64,000 bases of DNA from Apricaphanius iberus (Eukaryota > Chordata > Actinopteri > Cyprinodontiformes > Aphaniidae), in contig JAPXFQ010000166.1 of NCBI GenBank assembly GCA_028564705.1, positions 1,364,001 through 1,428,000 on the forward strand, given 5' to 3'. Numbering within the stretch: the first letter of the stretch is position 1; the number at the start of each line of letters is the position of its first letter. Both the position numbers and the translations under genes were made by a program. Shown in pieces: positions 33,691-46,229 of the stretch. The notes below the pieces were generated by a model, which was given only the letters and a program-made list of their open reading frames with translations, had not been told where the DNA came from and did no database searches.

Positions 33691-36282
33691 AAAACATAGA
33701 ATCACTAAAAGAAAGCATAAACGAACATTAATAAAAATACTATTTATCTAAAATTATGAAAATTTTAAAAACTGATGAAACACAGGAATAAATTAAAACA
33801 TTTAGCAATAACAGTAATTAAAAGAAAAGAAGAAGACCACATCTGTGTTTACCAGTCCTGGTCAACAGGGCCTTTCATCCTGCATTATATTCATGTCATG
33901 CTCCAGCACAGAGTGTGTAAGGTAAATGGATGTGTCCCTGATTTAAAACATATCAGGTGCATTAGAGAAGGAATCCATCTAAAGCTAAAGCACTCAGAGA
34001 GGCTTTTTCTTAATCTCAAACTTCAGATTACTAAAATAGTATATCTTCAAAAGACATAATTTTAAATTGATCATCTCATATTGATGGTCTGCAGGTAAAA
34101 TATTGAAAAATCAAACTTTTTTCTTGTAATCAAACACTTTATAACAGAAAAGTTCAACTCATTTGATAAGTAAGATTAGGAATAAATGTTTTGATGCTTA
34201 AATTAGGATAAAGAATACCAGAAATTGATGTTGGCCAGTAAAACTCTGATCAGTGCATTGCTAATGTTCAGGTTATATTTTGTTGTCATGATGTGTTGGA
34301 ATGTTTTGCAACTAAAACTTTGTTGTTGCGACATTGAGTCATTAGTGAGGTTATTTGATTTTGCAAAACATTAGACACATTTGTTTCTACAGAGCGCATA
34401 GCTGCACACAGATTCAGAAAACAATACAGTAAGACAGGGAAAACAGTGCTGGGAAGTTCGCATATACTGTAAAGCAAGCAGCTATGTAAGAGTAATTAGA
34501 GACTGGACTGAATAAAACCAGGAAGGAACCCTCTGCAGGCCTGATAAGCAAGCAGAGACATTGTACTCATGTAATTTTCAGCCTGGAGTGCTCGGTCCTG
34601 CACCGGGCCTCCAAAGCTCCTCTTTATTATCTCAACTCCCTCAAATCTGGCAGCATGTGCAGACAGCTGTGCCAACACAAAAGAAGAAGTGTCCTAATCA
34701 CAGCAGTTCACTGACAGATAAAAGTAAATGTCAGGAGAAGAATTTCAGAGGTAAAAAATGCTCATCTTAACAGAAACAGTAGAAAACATGTGGAGCTTTT
34801 TGTCTGCAGGCTCACCTAAACTACAGGGTGTGTTCAGCACATGGCTCTCTGGACAACAACTCAGAAGAGATACACCTGACTGTCTCTCTTTTATCTACAT
34901 CACAGAGAGGCGCAACAAAGGTTTAATAGCATTATTCCTCAACAGACATACCTGTCCTGCCAGGCTCAGAATATATAAGTTTCATGTTACAGAAAAAAAT
35001 AAAATAATAACTAACTGAAGTTATGGTACTAAACCAGTTTGCAGTGAAACTTCTCACATTAGCACAACATGGAACTAAGTGTGAAACTGGAGCTAATTTG
35101 TTAGTAAAATTAAATCATGTTGATTCCACACTGTAACACTCTTTGCCAGACTTTTCCTGAAAAGACGTTCTGGCATAGATCACAAATGTCCCTTTTTCTG
35201 ACAGAGTGAACTTGTTAACAATTTCCTGGGGAAACTTTACTACAGTAATGTCAACTCTGTGTCTCCTTCAGTGAATCGATCTTACCACTAAATTTAGATG
35301 CTGCAAGATACAATGTGGTATCTTGGATATTAGAAAAACAGATAGGTCCAAAAACACAACATCCTTTTTTTTAATCTGACCAGATAAGCAGAATAAAAAG
35401 TAAAAGAATAAATACTTTGTCTCCAGCAACAGGTTATTTATAGTTGTGGTAAAAACTACTGTTTTCCAAGTCAAAGGTTTTATGCGTTTCAATATGATAC
35501 AAAGTCAGGCTTCGCCTAATCTAAAGAAAATCCAGGCAAGATGAACAACCTTGTGATATATATATCTTTGTTTGATTATGGAATTAACAAAACATACACT
35601 GATGATAAAAAATATCTATAGATAAACTTCCACTTTATAGCTTTCACTAAAAATAACATAGGAAGGAGCTAAATGCTGCTTATTAAATGTACTTTATTAA
35701 AGTCTTTGAAAAAGTCAAAGTTTCACCAGGTGGCTCATGAAGCATAAAAGTATGTTTTTGCACATAAATCTGAAATGATTAATAAAAACAATTTAAGAAA
35801 CAGTTTTTAATCTTTACTACAGTGGATGTTAAAGAACTTCACCCAAAGTTAAGACAGTTCAGGTACATTGCTAAAACCCCCAAAGTTAGGTTGTACACTG
35901 AACTGTGTTAACATGGTGAATGTTAAAGTTCATGGCTATAGATTTAAAAACAGACTCAACAAGTATGACCAGTTTGAAATGATTGCCAGGAGGCAGCCAC
36001 TTCTATTTAAAAGGAACATAGCAACGCATCTGGGGTTTGCAAACCTCAATTGTTAAAACAAACCACACAACAAATGGATAAAAACAAATACAGCTTATAA
36101 ACATTAAAAACTCAAATTAATTACGGATGTGGAGGTGTATTTCTTTGAGCTCCTTTTGCAGCTGCAGAACAGCTTTTGGCCATAGAGTTAAACTTGAAGT
36201 ATTACATTATGAAATTGGAAGAAGAAAAAAAAGAGACTCGGCCCAAACGGTATCATGGAATAAGACAGTGATTCCCTAAACA

Positions 36283-36500
36283 CAGCGGCAACACTGGTGA
36301 AGTTGGTTGCACTGTTGATTTACAGCAAGAAGGTCCTGGGTTTGAATCCTGACCAGGGGCCTTTTTGCATGGAGTTTGCATGTTCTCTCTGTGCATGTGT
36401 GGGTTCCCTTCAGATACTCTGGCCTCATCCCAGAGGCCAAAAATAGGACTGTTGGTCTTTCTAAACTGGCCTAAGGTATGAGTGTGTGCATGTTTGTGTC
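36283..36500 (+). mobile_element. tRNA-headed SINE, 5' part
   Basis: CAGCAAGAAGGTCCTGGGTT, GGAGTTTGCATGTTCTC and GGCCTAAGGTATGAGTGTGT follow the SINE order, then break off. The matching 3' part resumes at 37755, after other repeats. Confidence 0.65.
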
Positions 36501-37154
36501 TAATGCTGTCTAGCATTCAAACTGAGGAACATTTTTCACAGTTTTAAGTTTTTCGTCTCTAAACAGAGGACCATTTCTCTGCGCTCCTGTGGCAGCCGTC
36601 TCATTGTCATCCCCAAAGTCAGGATACGGACTCATGGTGTGGCATCTTTCCATTCTTATGGCCCTCACCTGTGGAACAGGCTGCCAGAGGACCTCAGGGC
36701 CGCAGAGAACATTCTTTTTTTTTTTAAGAGCAGGCTCAAGACTCACCTTTTTAGCCTAGCTGTTAACTGATTATTATTTATTAATATCCCTTTGCATTTT
36801 TATTTTATCATATCGTATCATTGATTTACACTTGATAATTTAAAATCATATATCAGTCTTACCTTTTTTCCAGTATTGTACTACTTAATCTCATTATCTA
36901 CTATTTATTTTAATATTTTAACTTCTTATTCTAGTCATCCTTCCAGTGTTTTCTCTATGGGAGCCCTCTGCATCGGGAGCAGTGGTCAGCTTTAGCTGCC
37001 TGGGTGCTCTCCAGGTAGTACTTGGGTGGGCGCCCTGGGTCAGAGCCTTGGCTGCTGATGTTGATCTGCTGCTGCCGATGCAGATGGCTCCCATGATGGC
37101 GTTTCCTGGCTCATCTGTAATAAGCCCGTTTTTGCTTTTGTTTACTGTTGCTTT

Positions 37155-37202
<48 letters not shown>

Positions 37203-37367
37203 GGAGATGGGTTGGGTTGGGGGGTGATGGGGGGTAATAGTTGTGATAATGTTTTTATTTTAGGTTTGGGAAGGGTGGGGTTTGTGGGTTCATTTTAATC
37301 TGTAAAGCACTTTGAGAAGCTATGTAGTTTGAAAAGTGCTTTATAAATGAAGTTTGATTTTATTCAA
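36501..37367 (+). mobile_element. LINE 3' end (L2-like) with internal (TG)n
   Basis: Degenerate ORF2 C-terminus (phrases like SYGPHLWNRLPEDLRAAE and KSRLKTHLF, in shifted frames) and the tail CTGTAAAGCACTTTGAGAAG plus AAAGTGCTTTATAAATGAAG. No intact reverse transcriptase. Confidence 0.65.
37157..37199 (+). repeat. (TG)n microsatellite
   Basis: About 21 TG units, uninterrupted, within the LINE 3' region. Confidence 0.97.
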
Positions 37368-37560
37368 TACAAAGTAAGGACATTTTGCCTGGTCCTTACT
37401 TTCAAACAAAGTTACTGAGCTCTGCTGGTTGCTTTTAGAGGTATGATGTAAATTCAGGTTTAGGAGTAGATCAATAATAGTTAGAGTTAGGCATAATACA
37501 GTCACTAAGTCAATGAACGTCTTCACTACTACTGGGAAGACAAAAAAGGTGTGTGTTTCT

Positions 37561-37746
37561 TAAGGTTCTATGGCCTTAGTGGCCTTTATTTGAAAGGGGA
37601 CAGTGTATAAAGGGGAGAGAGAATTAGGGATGGACATGCGGCAAAGGTCACTGAGAACAGGACTCGAACTCACAACAACCGCGTTGGGGAATAGGGCCTC
37701 TGTGCATGGGGCGTCCGCAATAACCACTATGCCACACGACACCCCA
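37561..37746 (-). mobile_element. tRNA-derived SINE, second family, antisense
   Basis: On the minus strand: GTCGTGTGGCATAGTGGTTA (A box), GTGAGTTCGAGTCCTG (B box), GACCTTTGCCGCATGTCC and a tail CAAATAAAGGCCACTAAGGC. This is a different family from the GCACGGTGG SINEs. Confidence 0.75.
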
Positions 37747-37754
37747 GATAAAAA

Positions 37755-37935
37755 AGTGTTTGTGTGTGCATGGTTGTTTCCCCTGTGTGTCTCTGTGTTG
37801 CCCTGCGATGGACTGGCTACCTGTCCAGGGTGTATCCCGCCTCTCATCTGATGATTGCTAGAGATATGAACCAGACCCCCTGCAACCCTGCATAGGATGG
37901 ACGGATGGATGGATGGATGGTTGGATGGATGGATG
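37755..37935 (+). mobile_element. tRNA-headed SINE, 3' part with (GGAT)n tail
   Basis: TGTGTTGCCCTGCGATGGAC, TGTCCAGGGTGTATCCCGCC and CCCTGCATAGGATGGACGG lead into about nine GGAT units (37895-37935). Could be the rest of the SINE begun at 36283. Confidence 0.65.
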
Positions 37936-37949
37936 ATTTAATATTAAAC

Positions 37950-38175
37950 TGTGTTGGTCCAAACAAAGCCCAGATCTCAACCCATTTGAGGAGCTTCAAC
38001 CTTCAATTGTCTGAAGCGATGTCCTCACAAAAAGATGGCTAAAAACTAACCAAAGCTCATGACTGCAAAAAACCCAAACTAAATATCAAACAAAGTGTTG
38101 AAGGTGTGATTTTTTTTTTTTCAGCTCTAGCAAAACTTTCAGCAATGGTACTATTGGTCAGATTAAAAGCCAAAA
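37950..38175 (+). pseudogene. Tc1-like transposase remnant
   Basis: AAGCCCAGATCTCAACCCAT encodes a PDLNP-like catalytic-region phrase, followed by a tail like those of Tc1 elements. Very short and degenerate. Confidence 0.4.
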
Positions 38176-39839
38176 TTAGTCTCTACGGCAAATTTATGAT
38201 GTTAAATACAACAGCAAAATTAAATCAAAATGATTTTTTTAAATAGATCAGAAATCTTCCAAAGTTTAGACCACAGACTATCGCATAAACTCTTCTTTGC
38301 ATACATTTTACCAAATAATTCTTCTGTAGTTCTATTATGCTGTCTTACACAACCTGATTCAAAGTTTCATGACTGCATGGCTTTATGGCTGTTTTTAATT
38401 GCTGCGAACAAGAAAACTAACCTATGGGGAACGACAAGCCCCACCTATCTGTGTCAGTTCCTATCTCTTTTGTGTAGCCGATGCACGGTCACATGTGACT
38501 GTTTTTCATGCTGTGGAACAAGGAAGGAAATGTGCTTCAGAAAGGAAGAAGTACGTTTATGACACCTCCCTGGCAATAATGAGCCCGGGATTCCACTCAC
38601 AATTAGTTTATGTAGCACAGTTAAAACATTCAAACTGTTTTCATGATGTCCCAACATGTCTCATGACTAACTAATTCATGAATTTAATATCCTGGTGGTT
38701 CATTCATGGAGATAGTACTTTATTATCGTGTTTATTTATTTTGTATTGAGCTCTTGGGATTTGTTGTTTGAGAAATATCAGAACGGGAAAAAAAAATTTA
38801 AATTTTGAACAGGTGTTCCTATGTGTTTCTCAAGGATTTGGGTGTTTAATTCTTTCTCTTTGTGTGTTTGCAGCATACTATATTGACAAATATCGTTACA
38901 GTAAGGGAGGATAAGAAGGTGTAGCAATTGCTACAGTCCCGACATCCTACAGGTGAGTCAACTATGAGGGGCTGTTGAAGTAAATATCTGATATACAGCT
39001 GGAAGCGCATGAGTTTATCTAACGTTTGGGATCAAAGAAACAAGTGGTTGCAGCAAATTAGCCAAATTTTTGGATTCTTTATAAGGACCATCACAGGCAG
39101 GTCCTTCATTTGGCTGCATTCTTGGAGCCTCCGGCACTGTTTGTTTCTCACCACACCGGTTTTAATTTAAACTGCAGTAAAGCCGATAATTATACACTAG
39201 AAATGAAAGGCTGGCAGTGTAAATTTGCACTTGTAGCCCACTGAAGGAGTACTGAAACCTGCAGTTTAAAATGTCTGCAGACGTTTTCGTTATAAAAAAG
39301 TGGATGTTGGTTCATAAAGGTCACCTGGAATTATCAGTGTCTGTCTGTGAAGTTACATTAGTTTCTAAGTGTGTGACAATAAAGTCCTAAACTTGACAAA
39401 CACACCTGGTATTTCCTAAATTTTATCATCTCAGTTAAGAATAAAGGAATAAAAGTTATTATATTGACTAAGGGTTTGCACTATAACAAATCTTAGGCAA
39501 TATAAGTAATTTGACTAAAAGAAAAAAAACATTGCTAACCAAAGCTTTTGAAAGATAATGAATATTGTTAGAAAACTCTAGAAACTGTTGAAAACTGCTA
39601 GAAGTTTATTCTTATATAAATACACCTCTATCATTGCATAAATACGATACTGACCACAGCTGCGTATTTTCCAATCCCATCCCCCACCCTGCCTGCTAAA
39701 AAAGTAATGTCATTTTATCAGGATATTTAACCATGATCTTTTAAAACTACGGTTCTCATCTGAGGGCAACAATATCGAGACACCACACAGTGGTGTAACT
39801 CACTTGCATATGTAAAACACATCCTGTTTAGCACCAAAA

Positions 39840-40825
39840 TATGTTGAAGACCTGTTGTCACCGTACCAAACCTCCAGACCACTTAGGGCCTTCAACTCTA
39901 GTCTACTAATCATCCCTAGAATCAGAACCAAACATGGAGAAGCAGCTTTCAGTTTCTATGCTCCCCTTATCTGGAACTTACTATCTGACGAATGCAAAGC
40001 TGCTAAAACACTGAGATGCTTTAAATCAAAACTAAAAACTATTCTGTTTAGAGGTGCCTTTGAGTAAGCGATTAATAATTGCGGCAATGTCATATGTTTT
40101 TATTTGTCATATGTTTTGTGTCACGTTTTATTATTTATCATAACTCTGACCGTGACTTAGAAGTTAGGAATTTGTTTTGCAATCGGTGGGTTCTGGTTCG
40201 AGACCCGGCTCTGAGTGTCTCGGTCGTTGTGTCCTTGGGCAAGACACTTTACGTGTTGCCTAGTGGTGGTGGTCAGAGGGCACAGTGGCGCCAGTGTCCG
40301 GCAACCTCGCCTCTGTCAGTGCGGCCCAGAGCAGCTGTGGTTACCTGTAGCTTACCATCACCAGTGTTTGAATGACTTAACGTAGTGTAAAGCACGTTGG
40401 GGTCTGTAGGGACTAAGCTATACAAAAACAGGCCTTTTACCATCATATATTTTGTGTGTTTCATGCTTAATTGCTTTTTTTACTTTATAGTTACATTTTT
40501 GCGTTCTCAGAGGGTTCAGATAATTAGTTTGGACAGGTTTGTGCCTAGTACCAGCACTGCGTAAAGACAGGTACACCAAGCAGGTGAGACATCCTCGCTA
40601 AGATGAAGCTATGTGCATGCTGCCAGACCAGGACGACGGTCTGGGTGACCTACTGAGAGCGCAGCAAAAAATAATTTTCTCTAATGTTGTGTTTATGCTT
40701 TTTATGCTTCATTATCTGTCATATGTTTTCTTTGTTTGTTAACCACGAAATCATGTAAAGCACCTTGAATTACTCTTTTGTTGAAAGTGTACTATACAAA
40801 TAAAATTGCCTTGCCTTGATCTCAA
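39840..40825 (+). mobile_element. L2-like LINE 3' end, interrupted by a SINE
   Basis: Frame 39855-40067 reads LLSPYQTSRPLRAFNSSLL, then RIRTKHGEAAFSFYAPLIWN and CFKSKLKTILFRGAFE stop: the ORF2 C-terminus. The 3' tail resumes after the SINE and ends GTACTATACAAATAAAATTG CCTTGCC near 40815. Confidence 0.8.
40160..40446 (+). mobile_element. tRNA-derived SINE nested in the LINE
   Basis: GTTCTGGTTCGAGACCCGGC (B box), TGTCCTTGGGCAAGACACTT, AACCTCGCCTCTGTCAGTGC, then AAAGCACGTTGGGGTCTGTA and CTATACAAAAACAGGCC. It follows the order of a common percomorph SINE and splits the LINE 3' UTR. Confidence 0.75.
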
Positions 40826-41599
40826 CTGTACCCAGTGTACTATTTGTTGCTCTTTCAGTTCTTTTGCTTCTGAGTTTAGTAAACCTGTATCTGCCTCTCA
40901 GAACTCCTGTTTCTCTCCTCCTCTCCTGTCTTGCATGGCTTTTGACTCCATCCTCCTGTCGGTGGAGATGTTTGCTTGCTGCGGTAGGGCTGGGGCATGT
41001 TACCATGGTTTCCATAATTGCGCACACAGACTGTAGCCTATTAAATTGATGGACGGAGCCTACGTGACATCATCTGTAAGTTTCTGAAGAACTGAACTGA
41101 AGCCCAGTAGGCGGTTCCCAACCCCGCCATCTTGGCTGTGTCATGCATCTTGTCACTCCCAGAATATATAAAAATGCACAAAGAGTTAGAGCTTAGAGTG
41201 GGGCTGTGATGGTGGGGGCGGATGATTAACACCTTTCAAACTCTGAGCCGATGTAGCATCGAGCTAACTGACCTAGCCCAGAGCTAACGGAGGTTGGCAA
41301 GGGTACTTTTAGCTAAAAAACGTCAGTTAAGCGACTCTTCTTCCCTCTCCCTTTGCCTGTAAATGAGAAAATATCAAATCAGTAACTACTTTGTTATTAT
41401 GTGCTCCGCTAGCACAGGAGCAGCACATTGCGAATTAAACTACAAAAGTATAATTTTACATACCAAAAAGAGTGGAGCAGAGACTTCTTAGTCTGTTAGT
41501 GGAATTGTTGTCATTTCCGCATTCGCCTCACTTTTCACCCGTTTCACTCTTCACCGGGAGAGTTTCCCCCTTGATTGCGCCTCAGGAATTATGTAACTT

Positions 41600-42145
41600 T
41601 GTAAAATAGTGTGGATCTTATTGGTTATCTTTGCCATATTTGAAATTTGAAGATTATTTTTTTTCAGGAATCACCAAAAGAACCCATCCATCCATCCATC
41701 TTCTTAACCGCTTATCCAATTCAGGGTCACGGGGCAGCTGGAGCCTATCCCAGCAATTATCAGGCGTTAGGCAGGGTACACCCTGAACAGGACGCCAGTC
41801 TGTTGCAGGGCCAACACAGAGAGACAGACAACCATTCACACTCACATTCATTCCTACGGACAATTTAGAATGATCAATTCACCTATCATGCATGTTTTTG
41901 GACTGTGGGAGGAAGCCGGAGTACCTGGAGAGAACCCACGCATGCACGGGGAGAACATGCAAACTCCATGCAGAAAGACCCTGGACCGGGATACGAACCC
42001 ACGACCTTCTTGCTGCAAGGCAACAGCGCTAACCACTGCGCCACCGTGCAGCCCCACCAAAAGAACACCATACCCAAATCAAAATATGGTGGTGGCAGCA
42101 TCATGTTCAGTGGTTTTTCTCAGATGGATCTAGGCTTTTTGTAAG
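41600..42145 (+). pseudogene. Tc1-like transposase remnant interrupted by a SINE
   Basis: The flanks of the SINE together give CACCAAAAGAAC then ACCATACCCAAATCAAAATA and GGTGGTGGCAGCATCATG. The translation YGGGSIM is a well-known Tc1 transposase phrase. Only a short piece is recognisable. Confidence 0.6.
41684..42054 (-). mobile_element. Full-length tRNA-headed SINE with 12-bp target duplication
   Basis: On the minus strand it runs from GGGGCTGCACGGTGGCGCAG, through AAGGTCGTGGGTTCGTATCC (B box) and GGAGTTTGCATGTTCTCCCC, to a GGATGGATGG tail at 41684. Flanked by CACCAAAAGAAC at 41672-41683 and 42055-42066. It is inserted in a Tc1 transposase remnant, whose sequence reads through if the SINE is left out. 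Confidence 0.95.
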
Positions 42146-43953
42146 CACGAAATAAGTCATCACTATTGCAATTACCAGCTTGGTTTGACCCCAAAATCTT
42201 AAGTTGTCGGTCGGATTTCTGAAGATTTAGACGGAGGTAATATTTCTGAGCATCACAGAGCATCCAAACATACATAAAAAAACCAAAACATAGTAGTCAG
42301 ATGTAAAATAAAATGCTAAATTCAGAAAACCTGTGAAGAAGAGTGTGGACAAAAAAACAAGAGATTTATGTGAACGTCAGCCTTGCTGACTGACTTCTAT
42401 CAAGTATTAGTTCAAAGGTGTGCACAGTAATGTGATCAGGTCACTGCATACAGTTTCAATTGAATTATACAGTAGATATGTAAGATTTCGGTGAAAAAAA
42501 GGTTAAGGTCTCCAATTCAACAGAGGTGAGTAGAGTTTTTATACCCACTGTACAACAATTAGAATCTTGTCTTCTTACAACAAAAGATTACAAACTCCAG
42601 TTTTAGACCCCTACTGTTGTCTTTTTAAAATTTTCATAAACAAGGTATTGATTCACAGAAGATGAATGGTTAAAACAAGATTTCCTGGCAGATATTTTCA
42701 GCAGAAAGAGAGTACAATGTGGCTGAAGGTGGATGTGAAAGACATTAAATGGTTCATTAGTGTTTGGGCGACATTGGATTGTAAATAAAGACTGTTTAGA
42801 TTAGAACAGTCACTGCCGGTAACTACTCAATCGCAAAGGTTAATATCTACAGCCTGATGGGGGGGTTTGCTTAATCTTCACCACAGGAAATGATTGCTCA
42901 TAGACTATGAGGAACGAAAGCAACTGGTGTTTGTGTGACTTTTGAGACCCAGACCAGAAAAATGTGCTGTGGAGTCATGCATCATCCTGCAAGCCTCTAT
43001 GAATCACCTCCAGGTTCATGCATGTTGAAACCTAGAAGGAAGAAAAAAAGCTGAGCTGTCCTACTAAGGGGTTATCCTACTTCTTTAATAAGGAAGCTCC
43101 TGTTCATTTGAGAGCCAGCTGTGTATTCCATCAGCACATGTACAGTAAGCTTCCTCATTAGGGAACATTAACAGAAAGTTCCTGTGGCTCAGTCGTCTCC
43201 AGTAACCTGTAGGCACTGCCCACACATCACACCTTCTCTTTATATTTAAGCTAGTGTCACTTTGACTTTAAACATCAGTCCATAAACTGCTGAGCGAGTG
43301 GGGTCAGCTGAAAGTAATCATAATGGTGAGACTTAAAAATAAAACCATCCGTCAACTCTACATGTTGCTACTCGCTCCTTTGTCTGCCTTTGAACGTATC
43401 TTTATGGAAAGCCACCTTTCCAAATTCATGGCATCTGATTTGAAGCAAGCATCTACTCATGTGCCTACAACTGATTTATGACACAAACCGTCAACACTGA
43501 AACAACAGAAAAGTAAATTGTGCAAGAGGAGATGACCTTTGTGTTATCAGACAGTGACAAGCCAGGCCAGCTGACTCCTCTCAAAGGGGAGTTCAATGAG
43601 GACTTTGACACAGCTGAATCCTTCATCTTCATAAAGCGAATAAACCTTAAACAAATCACTTCAACCAAATAAACATATACTGTCAATTGCCAAACCTCTG
43701 CTATAATTTCGTAGATTCAGGCTGACTTTAATGTGAGCTTCTTAATTAGAGCATATTTTTCGTTCACCTGGTAAAGAGCTGTACTACAATAAAGTCTGAT
43801 CGGGTCAAACAGGCAGTGTGAACACACGCATCCAGAGACCGGTGACGAACCAGGTCAGGTGCCTCAGAGGTCACACCGGGAGGGTAGGACAAAAAACAAA
43901 CAAACATGAAAAGCAGCAAAGTGTAAAAAAAAATAAAAATAGAAAGTGCTTAC

Positions 43954-44050
43954 CTCATGTCGAAACTCGAACTTTCCTTTCTTCCAGAGTCTTCGCTGAT
44001 ATTAGGAGCTGTTAGAAAAGCCTTCCTCAGTCAGTGTGTCAGATTCTCTG
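43954..44050 (-). other. mical2: mical2 non-coding first exon (5' UTR), upstream end approximate
   Basis: Minus-strand sequence ends in ATGAG followed by the strong donor GTAAGCAC at 43953-43946, in a locally less AT-rich stretch with several CpGs. It lies upstream of the start-codon exon and on the same strand, leaving a first intron of about 14.8 kb, typical of MICAL genes. The acceptor taken for coding exon 2 is the CAG at 29179-29177, five bases before the first ATG. The exon's 5' limit is a guess. The ATG just before the donor would open a short upstream frame not continuous with the MICAL2 frame. Supported only by position and splice signal. Confidence 0.45.
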
Positions 44051-45118
44051 AGCCCGCTGTCTGAGGGCGGTGCTCAAAACTGGGACACATCCCAGATCTG
44101 CTACTGCAGCTACTAAAGTGTTGAGGAGACTGGAGCCAACACTTTTTTTTTTTTACTATTTGCCTACAACGTGTCTTCTACCGATCCCTTGAAGCCTGAC
44201 TATTGGGTTGGGCTGTGATCTGTGGACAAAACAACATTAAATTTTTAGTCCCAAACAAAATCAATAAAGAACTTTACCGTGTAAAAGTTTATTTTTTCCA
44301 CTGAGACGGCCAGGCGCCACACTTCCCCGGACCACAGCCTGACAAAAACACTGCGACCCACGGTTCACCATGTGTCAGCACAACTGTAATCGGGCATTGC
44401 ATTGACAAAACCCCTCTGAACAAACTCTGGAAAGACGTGTGAAATCAATTGGCCGGACATGCCAACAATGAAAGTAAATACTGCCATCTTGTGGCGAATT
44501 TGGTCATGTGCTTCGTCCTAAAATACATATTAAAAATAATTAAACTTTCGTGTTCGTAATTATTTTAAATAGATTTATGAAAAAGCCACAAATGAATTGG
44601 GGGCTAAAATGAGTGATTTTTTTATTATCATTTGGGGTAATTTTAATTCTGTAAAGCACTTTGAACTGAAATTTGTGGATAAAAAAAACGATACAAAGTT
44701 TGATTTGAAAATATTTATTAATTTATTTATTTAATCAACTGGAAAACAAATGGAACATATTTCTTAGTCTCGTAAAGAGTTTAGACTAGTTTTCATTTAA
44801 GCATTTCTTGCATCTTTATGTACTAATCAATTTCAAAATCCTGCACAACGTCACTAAAAAGATAAAAATAAATTATATGGCCTCAGTTACAACCAATTTA
44901 CAAATTTTCTACCAGTGGAAGAAATTTACAACTCTCACTATTAGGTATAAAATTATCTTTTAGTCAGGATTAAGTATGATAAAATTATATCCAAATAATG
45001 AACAAATACAAGATTATTAAATTTGAGAAAAGGTTAAAATTTAATCAATTTATAGTTTGAAGGTTTAGTTCAAGATATTGAATATCTGTAAGCTGAATTA
45101 GTTATATGTTTGTCTACA

Positions 45119-45137
45119 TTACACACACACACACACA
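45119..45137 (+). repeat. Short (CA)n microsatellite
   Basis: About nine CA units, directly beside the inverted-repeat element at 45137. Confidence 0.9.
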
Positions 45138-45570
45138 AAAAACTTGCTGAGTGAACATATAAAAAATTATGTAAATAATTTCCACCCAATAGATTTGGGT
45201 CAATTTAGCAATATACAATTTTGTTGAGTGAAATAAATGTAAACATGTTGGGTCAACTTGATACATTTGGGTTACTATAAGGCTCACAAATAAAAATAAA
45301 AACAGGGATAGGGCTCAAACTCAGAAAAGCACCTTTGTTTTCTGAACACCTGCACCAACCACTTTGCAACACAAAAACTCAGAAAACTTGTATATAATAA
45401 CACATATGACTTCATTATCAGTGATTTTCATGATTAAAATGTTTCAGTAATACAATTCCATCACTTTTTTTCATGAAGAAAAGGGGAATTGGCAGGGCTT
45501 CATAATATCATAATCATTTTTAGTGGAAATGATATACATAATTTTATTATGTTCACCCAGCAAGTGTTTT
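45137..45570. mobile_element. Candidate MITE with about 30-bp imperfect inverted ends
   Basis: ACTTGCTGAGTGAACATA near 45142 is mirrored by TATGTTCACCCAGCAAGT near 45549, with extended A/T-rich matching on both sides. The interior holds GGGATAGGGCTCAAACTCAG, also found in fish repeats. Target duplication not determined. Confidence 0.55.
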
Positions 45571-45656
45571 TAAGTGTATGCTTTGTTAATTTCTGTGCTT
45601 AACTTAAAAGCAAAAATGCAGTTTCAGCATCAATTATATGATTCTTAATATAAATA

Positions 45657-45930
45657 TAATGAACAAAAATATAAACGCAAAACTTTTGTTTTTGTCTCCC
45701 ATCTTTTATTAGATGAACTCAAGATCTGAAACATTTTCTACATACACAAAATGACAATTTCTCTCAAATGTTGTTCCCAAATCTATCCAAATAGTGAGCA
45801 CTTCTCCTTTGCTGTGATAACCCATCCCGCCTCACAAGATGCTGATTAGACAGCTTGATTATTGTACAGTTGTACTTTAGATTGGCCACAATAAAACGCC
45901 ACTCTGAAATGTTGCATTTTGTGCAGCTGA
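45657..45930 (+). mobile_element. Tc1/mariner-like 5' end fragment
   Basis: GAACAAAAATATAAACGCAA and AACTTTTGTTTTTG, then TCAAATGTTGTTCCCAAATC, GTGAGCACTTCTCCTTTGCT and GATGCTGATTAGACAGC, are the known left end of a widespread teleost Tc1 family (recognised from memory). Similarity fades near 45930. Confidence 0.75.
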
Positions 45931-46229
45931 AACAGCACTCACTTTTGCTTTGGCTATGAAAAATCTGGTCTTTGTAGCAATCACTTCAGACCGGAGGGTT
46001 AAAATCCAAGCAATGTAATGGAGTTTAAAATGGGATACCCAAGCAAAGATCAGGTGCAACTCAAACCAGCCGGCGTGCCTTGGTGCATACAGCTTCATCA
46101 GGACCACTATGAGATGAGCGGCTGCTTCTTTCGTTTGGCAGAAGAAGTACTGTCTTCATCTTCTTGCTCTTTTGAGATTTCCCTTCAGTGAACCTGGTGA
46201 CTCCATCCTCAGCATCCTTCTACCAAAGT

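Larger units (their letters stand above)
29177..43953 (-). other. mical2 first intron (14.8 kb), mostly featureless apart from listed repeats
   Basis: Interval from the start-codon exon to the non-coding exon. Outside the repeats listed at 32540, 33601, 36283-38175 and 39840-42145, no coding exon was recognised. 41040-41600 is more CpG-rich and repeat-like (ACGTGACATCATCTGTAAG) but unclassified; 30780-31640 is the most GC-balanced unique stretch. Confidence 0.5.
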
